Positions 1-5,020 of a stretch of DNA of 5,486 bases are shown piece after piece. The stretch is from Methanoregulaceae archaeon (lineage in GTDB: Archaea; Halobacteriota; Methanomicrobia; Methanomicrobiales; Methanospirillaceae). The position numbers and the translations under genes were made by a program. The notes below the pieces were generated by a model. That model did no database searches. It was not told the DNA's origin and worked only from the letters and a program-made list of their open reading frames with translations. Location: contig JACTVF010000172.1 of assembly GCA_019695435.1 (NCBI GenBank), positions 1 to 5,486 of the forward strand, read 5' to 3'. Positions within the stretch are counted from its first letter, which is position 1, and every line of letters starts with the position of its first letter.

Positions 1-528
1 GAGATCTACTTCCCCCCGTACGGGAACGCAGAAGTGCAGGAGATCATGAAGGCCCGGGTGATGCAGGGCTTCTTTAACGGCGTCATCAGCGATGCGATGC
101 TGGACCTCGTCGTGGAGCAGACACAGAAGAGCGGCGACCTAAGAGTGGGTATCGATCTCCTGAAACGGGCCGCCCTCAATGCGGAGCGTGCCGCACGGCG
201 CAGCATCGACCGGGAGGATATCTGCGGGGCGTACGAGGTATCGAAGTACCTGCACCTTGAATATACGATCAGGACGCTCAAGGATGAGGAGCGCAAAATC
301 CTTTCGTGTCTTGCCAAGGCAAGTGCAGCGGGATCCGGGATGAACGCCGGCGAGGTATACAAAACGATCAAGGAAGAGGTACCGGTTGGCTACACCCGGT
401 TCTACGAGATTGTTAAAAAAATGGACGCAATGCGGCTGGTAAACCTCCAGTACCGTGAGGGAAAGGGCAGGACCCGGGTGATCACCCTCCGCTACGAGCC
501 GGAAAAGGTGCTCGGGTACCTTTCATAA
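1..528 (+). CDS. cdc6: Orc1/Cdc6 replication initiator, C-terminal part (5' truncated by window edge)
   Basis: This is the C-terminal 175 residues of an archaeal Orc1/Cdc6 protein, the AAA+ ATPase that binds origin DNA and helps load the MCM helicase. The frame is open from base 1, so the start and the Walker A/B motifs lie outside the window. The fragment opens with the IYFPPY segment. The sensor-2 motif GDLR follows at fragment residues 45-48 and leads into a helix (IDLLKRAALNAERA), as is typical of the AAA+ lid domain. From about residue 95 to the end there is a winged-helix DNA-binding domain: DEERKIL opens it, TRFYEIVKKMDAMRLV looks like the recognition helix, and GKGRTRVITL looks like the beta wing. 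The gene ends at TAA 526-528. A GTG at 34 could be mistaken for a start, but the homologous reading continues upstream of it. Orc1/Cdc6 genes often sit beside an origin, but nothing origin-like is visible on this 3' side. The family call is firm. Confidence 0.93.
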   Translation, partial: EIYFPPYGNAEVQEIMKARVMQGFFNGVISDAMLDLVVEQTQKSGDLRVGIDLLKRAALNAERAARRSIDREDICGAYEVSKYLHLEYTIRTLKDEERKILSCLAKASAAGSGMNAGEVYKTIKEEVPVGYTRFYEIVKKMDAMRLVNLQYREGKGRTRVITLRYEPEKVLGYLS

Positions 529-533
529 GACCG

Positions 534-548
534 TTGAAATATTTTCAA
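534..548. repeat. Perfect 6-bp inverted repeat between cdc6 and mch
   Basis: TTGAAA at 534-539 and TTTCAA at 543-548 are perfect inverted copies separated by TAT. The repeat lies 5 bases after the cdc6 stop codon and ends 4 bases before the candidate mch TATA box, so it overlaps where the BRE would be. It could be an operator for a regulator of mch, part of the cdc6 3' end, or chance in an AT-rich spacer. Confidence 0.35.
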
Positions 549-552
549 AAAT

Positions 553-560
553 CTTATCTA
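553..560 (+). promoter_or_regulatory. Candidate archaeal TATA box (box A) for mch
   Basis: CTTATCTA resembles an archaeal box A and follows an A-rich stretch (547-551) that could act as the BRE. Placing the start about 26 bases downstream of the box centre predicts transcription from around 583. The leader would be about 15 bases and would still contain AGGGG at 586-590, 7 bases before the mch ATG. It was found by eye only. Confidence 0.4.
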
Positions 561-597
561 TTTGCGACCCCTCTTCTTATGAGACAGGGGTTTTTCT

Positions 598-1542
598 ATG
601 TTAAGTGTTAACGAACTGGCACTTGAAATATTTGACAACCTCGCCGATCTGGCCGAGGAGTTTAACGCTGCCTATCATGAACTGGATAATGGCGCACGCA
701 TCGTCGATTGTGGTGTAAGTACACGGGGCGGGTACGCGGCAGGGAGGGCCTTTACCGAGATCTGCATGGGCGGTCTTGGCGAGGTCAACTTCCGGATGGG
801 ACAGATAAAGGGGTTCCCGCAGCCGTTCATCGATGTAAATACCGATTTCCCGTCGATTGCCTGCCTCGGGGCCCAGAAGGCCGGCTGGACGGTCAAGGTG
901 GGGAACTACTTTGCGATGGGAAGCGGCCCTGCCCGGGCTCTCTCGCTCAAGCCCAAGCACACCTACGAAGTGATCGACTACGAGGATGACTACGACTGCG
1001 CCGTGATGTGCCTTGAGTCCGATCACCTGCCAAACGGTGAGGTTATGGAGAAGATCGCAGAGGAATGCCACGTCGATGTGGCCAATACCTGTGCGGTGGT
1101 CGCGCCGACATCATCGATTGTCGGATCGATCCAAGTCTCGGGGCGCTGTGTGGAGACGGCGATCTACAAGTTGAACGAACTCGGTTTTGACACCCGGAAG
1201 ATCACATCTGCTATCGGTACCGCTCCTATCCCGCCGGTACGGGGTGCAAAGCGTGCGATGGGTGTGACAAACGACGCGACCATCTACCATGGCCAGATCC
1301 AGCTCACGATGAAGGCACCGGAGATCAAGGACTACCTGGAGAAGATTCCGAGCAACAAGTCCAAGGGGTATGGCAAGCCGTTCAATGATATCTTCAAGGA
1401 AGCCGGCTACGATTTCTACAAGATCGATACTTCGCTCTTCTCACCGGCAGAGGTCGTCATCAACGAGCTTTCTGACGGGAGCATCTATCATGTCGGTGCC
1501 GTCAATGATGATGTAACCCTGAAGTCCTTCGGATTACAGTAA
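598..1542 (+). CDS. mch: Methenyltetrahydromethanopterin cyclohydrolase
   Basis: Mch interconverts N5,N10-methenyl-H4MPT and N5-formyl-H4MPT in the cytoplasm, the third step of CO2 reduction to methane and part of the reverse oxidative route. The 314-residue product is full length for the family (about 315-325). Recognisable blocks include GARIVDCGVSTRGGYAAGR (residues 32-50), the GQIKGFPQPFIDVNTD region (about 68-83), GSGPARAL (108-115), VAPTSSIVGSIQVSGRCVETA (168-188) and GTAPIPPV (207-214). From memory, Arg183 and Glu186 are the residues assigned to catalysis in the Archaeoglobus enzyme, and this protein has Arg183 and Glu186 at those same numbers. The ATG at 598 is preceded by AGGGG at 586-590 with 7-base spacing, and the N-terminus matches family length. 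Its own promoter and terminator candidates suggest a monocistronic unit, separate from cdc6. No truncation or missing residue is seen. Confidence 0.97.
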   Translation: MLSVNELALEIFDNLADLAEEFNAAYHELDNGARIVDCGVSTRGGYAAGRAFTEICMGGLGEVNFRMGQIKGFPQPFIDVNTDFPSIACLGAQKAGWTVKVGNYFAMGSGPARALSLKPKHTYEVIDYEDDYDCAVMCLESDHLPNGEVMEKIAEECHVDVANTCAVVAPTSSIVGSIQVSGRCVETAIYKLNELGFDTRKITSAIGTAPIPPVRGAKRAMGVTNDATIYHGQIQLTMKAPEIKDYLEKIPSNKSKGYGKPFNDIFKEAGYDFYKIDTSLFSPAEVVINELSDGSIYHVGAVNDDVTLKSFGLQ

Positions 1543-1543
1543 C

Positions 1544-1556
1544 TTTTTTTTATTTT
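1544..1556 (+). terminator. T-rich terminator after mch
   Basis: One base after the mch TAA there is a run of eight T (1544-1551), then A and four more T. Oligo-T tracts in the coding strand are the main intrinsic termination signal in Euryarchaeota. No hairpin directly precedes it, as is usual for archaeal terminators. Confidence 0.65.
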
Positions 1557-1595
1557 GTAATTCAGATGTGGTTGAAAACCCTGTGAAATTCTCCT

Positions 1596-1623
1596 GTTGA
1601 AGTGGCCCCGGGGATACTTCCAC
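1596..1623. repeat. Inverted repeat between the convergent mch and acylphosphatase 3' ends
   Basis: The repeat is centred between 1609 and 1610. CCCC/GGGG forms the core, then one mismatch (1605/1614) and one G-T pair (1604/1615), then GAAGT at 1599-1603 pairing with ACTTC at 1616-1620. Pairs 1597/1622 and 1596/1623 continue the arm. It ends 2 bases past the acylphosphatase stop codon, a position where a folded 3' end or a bidirectional transcription barrier could sit. The only nearby T tract lies on the mch side of the spacer. Confidence 0.45.
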
Positions 1624-1625
1624 GG

Positions 1626-1901
1626 TTACCACTTCACCCAGAACCCCTTGAACTCACCGGTGGATTCACCGTGTGCGACCTGAATCCCCTCTACATGGAT
1701 TTCAGGCATCCCGTGCGCCCATAAGAGGCGGGTAAACTCGTCAAGTGCCGCAAGCGACCCCTCCGCTATTATGTGGACCGAACCATCCGGCATATTCTGT
1801 ACCGAGCCATGCAGCCCGAGACGGTGGGCACATTCAGAGACAAACTGCCGGTACCCAACGCCCTGTACTTTTCCGGTTACCACTGCGGCAGCCCTCATCA
1901 T
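1626..1901 (-). CDS. acyP: Acylphosphatase
   Basis: This 91-residue protein has the standard single-domain acylphosphatase length. The enzyme hydrolyses carboxyl-phosphate bonds of small acylphosphates in the cytoplasm; its physiological role in archaea is unclear. The phosphate-binding loop GKVQGVGYR is at residues 10-18, with Arg18 as the catalytic arginine. The second signature, GSVQNMPDGSV at 32-42, supplies Asn36, which orients the water. EFTRLL and the C-terminal GEFKGFWVKW also fit the family. There are two adjacent ATG codons, at 1899-1901 and 1896-1898. AGG at 1906-1908, within AGGATGA, lies 4 bases from the first and 7 from the second, so the second may be the true start, giving 90 residues. 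The gene converges with mch and is separated from the minus-strand cluster to its right by a terminator, so it is probably transcribed alone. Confidence 0.95.
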   Translation of the reverse strand: MMRAAAVVTGKVQGVGYRQFVSECAHRLGLHGSVQNMPDGSVHIIAEGSLAALDEFTRLLWAHGMPEIHVEGIQVAHGESTGEFKGFWVKW

Positions 1902-1926
1902 TCATCCTGATCTGGGAATGCATCGG

Positions 1927-1932
1927 TTTAAA
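1927..1932 (-). promoter_or_regulatory. Candidate TATA box for acylphosphatase gene
   Basis: TTTAAA, in the minus-strand context GATTTAAACC, is centred about 28 bases upstream of the first acyP ATG. Normal archaeal spacing would put transcription start only a few bases before the ATG, giving a very short leader or leaderless mRNA. A second AT-rich word, CATAAAAC at about 1939-1946, is a weaker alternative. No BRE is clear. Confidence 0.3.
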
Positions 1933-1974
1933 TCCTGTCGTTTTATGCGGGGTTACAGGAGCCGTTTTTTGGTT

Positions 1975-2006
1975 TTTTTCATCTGGAAAAAGTCATGGGT
2001 TTTTCC
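1975..2006. repeat. Two overlapping, mutually exclusive inverted repeats in the gene-free spacer
   Basis: GGAAAAA at 1985-1991 pairs perfectly with TTTTTCC at 2000-2006 around an 8-base loop. The same GAAAAA (1986-1991) can instead pair with TTTTTC at 1975-1980 around a 5-base loop. T6 at 1965-1970 and T7 at 1973-1979 lie just to the left. The rest of the spacer 1902-2161 has no convincing ORF on either strand. The pairing is built mostly from A/T runs and may be coincidental. Confidence 0.3.
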
Positions 2007-2125
2007 CCTTGATTTGATGGTCGGGATCTCACAACGACCCCCCGCGGCTTTGGAAACGCGTTCCCCGCTCCACTTTCCTGCAACCATTGCCGACCGCCAG
2101 GTCACAGCGGTAAGATCCTCGAACC

Positions 2126-2158
2126 AAAAAAAGAACCGGATCCAGATTTACCCTGGAT
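2126..2158 (-). terminator. Hairpin plus T-run terminator ending the minus-strand cluster
   Basis: Reading on the minus strand, a perfect 6-bp stem lies 3 bases after the stop codon of the gene at 2162-2800. ATCCAG (2158-2153) pairs with CTGGAT (2145-2140) around a 7-base loop. Seven bases of CCGGTTC follow, then seven T (2132-2126). The T tract alone would suffice as an archaeal terminator. Together the two parts mark the end of the cluster and separate it from acyP. Confidence 0.6.
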
Positions 2159-2161
2159 GAA

Positions 2162-2800
2162 TTATTCCTGCGGAGGCTTTCTCATCAGCAAAAATGGCAT
2201 CAGCAGGATCACCGCGAGGATGATCATAAACTCGGCGAACATGTAGAGCAGGTCTTCCCTGCCCTGATCGTAGAACCGGAGATTGAACGACGTCGTTTTG
2301 CTCCACGTTACCTGCGTGGAATTATCCGGAAACCGGGTCACATTTGCACCCATACTCATCCCGGCAAGGAGCGGGTTTCGTACATCATACTCCCCGGGCA
2401 GGGTCACATTCACATTGTACGGCAAGAGGTATGTACCCTGGATCTGATTGTCGTGGAGGGGCGAGATATACGAAACCGTATAATTCCCTGAAGGGAAGGT
2501 AATCACCGAAGGGGCACTCCACAGGAAGGTCCAGTTGAAGTTTACGGGAGTGCCGTTCTCGGCGACAAGTGTCACGTTTGTGACCGTAATGGGTATGTTT
2601 TCACCGAGCATGCCGGTCTCGGCAAACATGTAATTTGATGCATCCACGATGTCAACCGATGCGGCATACGAAGTACCGTTAGGCAGCACCTGGTATGTGG
2701 CATTGAGAGCCCCTACAGAAGGGACAGCCAACGCAATTATAAGTGCAGCGCAGAGAGCAGCGAGGGCAGATCCGCGTCGATCTCGGTTGGGGGTTTGCAT
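2162..2800 (-). CDS. Secreted, C-terminally membrane-anchored protein of unknown function with many N-glycosylation sequons
   Basis: I do not recognise a named family in this 212-residue protein. It has a charged n-region (residues 1-10), a hydrophobic core (about 11-28) and a likely signal peptidase site near SVGA/LNA (about residue 31). A beta-rich extracytoplasmic part follows (about 32-183), then one membrane helix (about 184-206) and a short basic tail RKPPQE, predicting an outside-facing protein with a cytoplasmic C-terminus. Nine N-X-S/T sequons occur at Asn33, 41, 75, 82, 89, 106, 131, 153 and 160, consistent with an archaeal surface glycoprotein. The ATG at 2798-2800 is supported by the signal peptide it creates and by GTGATC at 2806-2811, 5 bases upstream. 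That start places the first 64 bases inside the 3' end of thrC, in another frame, suggesting translational coupling. It is the last gene before the terminator. Existence as a gene is well supported; function is unknown. Confidence 0.82.
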   Translation of the reverse strand: MQTPNRDRRGSALAALCAALIIALAVPSVGALNATYQVLPNGTSYAASVDIVDASNYMFAETGMLGENIPITVTNVTLVAENGTPVNFNWTFLWSAPSVITFPSGNYTVSYISPLHDNQIQGTYLLPYNVNVTLPGEYDVRNPLLAGMSMGANVTRFPDNSTQVTWSKTTSFNLRFYDQGREDLLYMFAEFMIILAVILLMPFLLMRKPPQE

Positions 2801-3942
2801 TGCTTGATCACTGTATCCGGGTCTTTTAAGAGATGGCCGGTCACCACGCAGACAATCCTCTCGTCGTGGTCGATCGCGCCCATTTCGACAAGCTTGCGGA
2901 TGCCGGCCACCGATGCAGCAGATGCAGGCTCGACGCCGATCCCCTCTTTCCGCGCAAGGTCGCGCTGCATCGCGAGGATCTCGTCGTCAGTCACCGATTC
3001 TGCCGTCCCGCCGGTTTTCCGGATCGCCACAAGCGCTTTCTCAGCGTTGACCGGCGCACCGATCCGGATGGCCGAAGCGAGGGTTTCGGGATGCTCTTCC
3101 GGAACCACCACGGGCAGGTTCTCCTTGATCGCCCTGACTAGCGGGCTCGATCCTGTGGCTTGAATGCCGGTCATCTTTGGCAGCTGATCGATAAAATCGA
3201 GAGCTTCGAGTTCGAGCAGTCCTTTGTAGACTGCGGAGATATTGCCGGCGTTACCCACCGGCAGCACGAACCGGTCGGGTACGCCGCCCATCTGGTCGAT
3301 CGCCTCAAATCCTATTGTCTTCTGACCTTCCAGTCGGTAGGGGTTGATAGAGTTGAGGAGGTACAGCCCATGGGTAAGGCAGAGTTCATGGACCATCTCG
3401 AGCGCACGGTCGAAGTTGCCCCGGATGGAGATGACCTTTGCGCCGTGCATCAGCGCCTGCGCAATCTTGCCAACCGCGACGTGTCCTGCTGGCAGGAGCA
3501 CGACCGCCGGGATGCCGGCCTTTGCCGCGTACACCGCAAGGCTTGCCGAGGTATTTCCCGTACTTGCACAGGCGACGCTCTTCTTTTTGAGCTGGAGCGC
3601 CATCGAGACGCCCACCGTCATCCCCCGGTCCTTGAATGAACCGGAAGGGTTCATGCCCTCATGCTTGGCATAGAGGTATTTGAGGCCCATCTCGTCCCCG
3701 AGGCGTTTTAAGTGGTAAAGGGGAGTTCCCCCCTCGTAAAGGGAGACCGGTTCGATATGCACCGGCAGCAGTTCCTTATAGCGCCAGACCGAGAGCGGGC
3801 GGACGTTCCAGGTTGCCCGTTTTACGGTAATCTCTTCAAGAGGATATTTCACCGCCAGCAGGTGGCCGCATTTTTTACAGTTATAGATGATCTCGTCAGC
3901 GGGATAGGTGGCACCGCAGTGAACGCACACGAGATGGTACAT
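2737..3942 (-). CDS. thrC: Threonine synthase
   Basis: ThrC is the PLP enzyme converting O-phospho-L-homoserine to L-threonine and phosphate, the last step of threonine synthesis. Numbered from the ATG at 3940-3942 (401 residues), it has a zinc-ribbon-like N-terminus with Cys6, Cys9, Cys22 and Cys25 (CVHC and CKKC). GGTPLY follows at 71-76, then NPSGSFKDRG with the PLP lysine Lys104. The ASTGNTSAS loop is at 126-134, the glycine-rich phosphate-binding PVGNAGNIS at 228-236, and TGHLLKDPD near the C-terminus. A longer reading from the ATG at 3967-3969 adds nine residues (MYPENQYVS). I prefer the shorter start because the protein then begins MYHL directly before the zinc ribbon, as I recall for methanogen ThrC, and because a TATATG box overlaps the upstream ATG. 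Neither start has a clear ribosome site. It follows the amidohydrolase gene by 27 or 54 bases, and its 3' end overlaps the next gene. Confidence 0.93.
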   Translation of the reverse strand: MYHLVCVHCGATYPADEIIYNCKKCGHLLAVKYPLEEITVKRATWNVRPLSVWRYKELLPVHIEPVSLYEGGTPLYHLKRLGDEMGLKYLYAKHEGMNPSGSFKDRGMTVGVSMALQLKKKSVACASTGNTSASLAVYAAKAGIPAVVLLPAGHVAVGKIAQALMHGAKVISIRGNFDRALEMVHELCLTHGLYLLNSINPYRLEGQKTIGFEAIDQMGGVPDRFVLPVGNAGNISAVYKGLLELEALDFIDQLPKMTGIQATGSSPLVRAIKENLPVVVPEEHPETLASAIRIGAPVNAEKALVAIRKTGGTAESVTDDEILAMQRDLARKEGIGVEPASAASVAGIRKLVEMGAIDHDERIVCVVTGHLLKDPDTVIKQCKPPTEIDADLPSLLSALHL

Positions 3943-3966
3943 GGACACGTATTGGTTTTCCGGGTA

Positions 3967-3972
3967 CATATA
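3967..3972 (-). promoter_or_regulatory. Candidate internal TATA box for thrC
   Basis: The minus strand reads CCTATATGTA here. The centre of TATATG is about 27 bases upstream of the ATG at 3942, which is the normal archaeal box A to start-site distance. If real, transcription would begin at or within a base or two of that ATG, giving leaderless thrC mRNA inside the larger cluster. The preceding bases do not look like a good BRE, so this remains a candidate. Confidence 0.35.
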
Positions 3973-3996
3973 GGCGAGCGTTAGAAGAAGAGGCCG

Positions 3997-4794
3997 TTAC
4001 TTTGGTTGTTCTCTCATGAGTGTGACATACAACGCGTCCTTCCGGTCGTTTTCCACGGGAAAGTCCCGGCGGGCACATTCCGCAACCAGAGGATCGATCT
4101 CATAGTACAATAGTTCGTTTCCCGCGCCGGCTCTCGCAATGATCGCCCCATGGGGATCGGCGGTCATTGACGCACCGGTATAGCGGTCGACGGGAGTCGT
4201 ACCTGTCGTGTTCACACCCGCGACATACATCTGGTTCTCCGCCGCCCGGGACTGGATGAAGAGTTCCCAGTACCGGAGCCGGCTTTCCGGCCACGCTGCG
4301 GGGACAATGACCGCATGTACGCCTTTGCGCCGGTACAACCGGAAGAGCTCCGGGAAACGGAGGTCATAGCAGATTGCGAGGCCGAAGTGCACGCCCTCCA
4401 ATGTGAATGTCGCAAGCCCGGCGCCCGGGGTAAACGCACGATCTTCGTGGCCGGGCGTAAAAAGGTGGATCTTTGAATATGCTGCAAGGATTCTCCCGTC
4501 GCGGCCGATAGCGATAGTTGTGTTCCTGGGTTTTGGGGATAATGTTTCACGGAACGATCCGATAACGGCGATTGAGTACTCCTCTGCGAGTTTCCTGAGC
4601 CCGGTTACTGTTATGCCGCCGATATCCTCGATATTTTTGTTTGACGCAGGGTCCCAGCCGGTTGCAAATTGCTCGGGAAACGAGATGAGTGCAGCCCCGG
4701 CCTTGGTTGCATCACAAAAAACCTGCTCTGCTTTTTCAAGAGTCTGGTCGGGTGCTTCCCATATCCCGGCAATCTGGGCGCTGCAGCATCGCAT
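3997..4794 (-). CDS. Nitrilase-superfamily carbon-nitrogen hydrolase (omega-amidase-like)
   Basis: This 265-residue cytoplasmic amidohydrolase carries the full nitrilase triad: Glu41 in FPEQF, Lys108 in YSKIHLF and Cys142 in ICYDLRFPE. Glu117 (GHEDRAF) is a candidate for the conserved second glutamate. The blocks YWELFIQSRAAENQMYVAGVN (about 175-195) and DPHGAIIARAG (213-224) recall bacterial YafV and eukaryotic Nit2 omega-amidases, which hydrolyse alpha-ketoglutaramate or alpha-ketosuccinamate. Substrate is inferred from that similarity only; another small amide is possible. The open frame extends upstream to an ATG at 4846-4848. The ATG at 4792-4794 is better because GGGAGG lies at 4802-4807, 7 bases away, the protein then begins MRCCSAQI as family members do, and the 18 extra residues would overlap the upstream gene. 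It lies 25 bases after the small membrane protein gene and just before thrC, probably in one transcript. Confidence 0.9.
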   Translation of the reverse strand: MRCCSAQIAGIWEAPDQTLEKAEQVFCDATKAGAALISFPEQFATGWDPASNKNIEDIGGITVTGLRKLAEEYSIAVIGSFRETLSPKPRNTTIAIGRDGRILAAYSKIHLFTPGHEDRAFTPGAGLATFTLEGVHFGLAICYDLRFPELFRLYRRKGVHAVIVPAAWPESRLRYWELFIQSRAAENQMYVAGVNTTGTTPVDRYTGASMTADPHGAIIARAGAGNELLYYEIDPLVAECARRDFPVENDRKDALYVTLMREQPK

Positions 4795-4801
4795 CGGCTG
4801 G

Positions 4802-4807
4802 CCTCCC
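4802..4807 (-). promoter_or_regulatory. Ribosome binding site deciding the amidohydrolase start
   Basis: GGGAGG on the minus strand is complementary to the anti-Shine-Dalgarno end of archaeal 16S rRNA. Seven bases separate it from the ATG at 4792-4794. No comparable site precedes the longer ATG at 4848, so this site decides the start. Confidence 0.75.
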
Positions 4808-4819
4808 GAAAACCCAGAA

Positions 4820-5020
4820 TTAGGTGTCCTGCCGGTCTTTCCGGTCAACGTACAGGATCACGGCGGCACCCATTACAACAAGAACGATTGCGGTGAGCAA
4901 CAGGAACGGGATAAAGGAATGGAGAACCCCAAGGAGTGTGGCAGCGATAATGATCCCTACGGCAATAATACTACAACCGACAAGAATCAGACCCACCGTT
5001 GCAATATCCCATTCCGACAT
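4820..5020 (-). CDS. Small two-helix membrane protein of unknown function
   Basis: The product has 66 residues: a short acidic N-terminus (MSEWD), a hydrophobic helix at about 8-30, a second at about 37-58, and a charged tail DRKDRQDT. The layout is a helical hairpin in the cytoplasmic membrane with both ends probably on the same side. No catalytic motif or known family is recognised. The ATG at 5018-5020 is the start because it shares one base with the TAA of the upstream MarC-family gene (TAATG) and has GGGAGG at 5027-5032, 6 bases before it. A longer open frame to 5224 exists, but its extra part lies within the marC coding region and is not protein-like. The overlap implies translational coupling with the MarC-family protein and perhaps a shared membrane role, which is inference. 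Confidence 0.8.
   Translation of the reverse strand: MSEWDIATVGLILVGCSIIAVGIIIAATLLGVLHSFIPFLLLTAIVLVVMGAAVILYVDRKDRQDT

Noticed and set aside
6..371. 121-residue open frame on the minus strand opposite cdc6
   Set aside because: It is antisense to a clearly homologous Orc1/Cdc6 reading, has low-complexity Ser/Arg-rich composition and matches no recognisable family.
529..597. Possible origin recognition box near the cdc6 gene (AGGGGTTTTT at 586-595)
   Set aside because: There is no inverted ORB pair or repeated G-string motif; AGGGG is better explained as the mch ribosome binding site.
601..1071. 156-residue open frame on the minus strand opposite mch
   Set aside because: It lies wholly within mch, which is strongly supported; the translation has no family features and arises from codon bias.
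2114..2125. tRNA-like GGTTCGA word on the minus strand
   Set aside because: No acceptor, D or anticodon stems can be formed around it, and a T7 run directly precedes it.
1771..2160. 129-residue plus-strand open frame over acyP and the spacer
   Set aside because: It overlaps the acylphosphatase gene antisense and has no coding character in the spacer.
3160..3639. 159-residue open frame on the plus strand opposite thrC
   Set aside because: It is antisense to conserved ThrC motifs, with no ribosome site or promoter seen.
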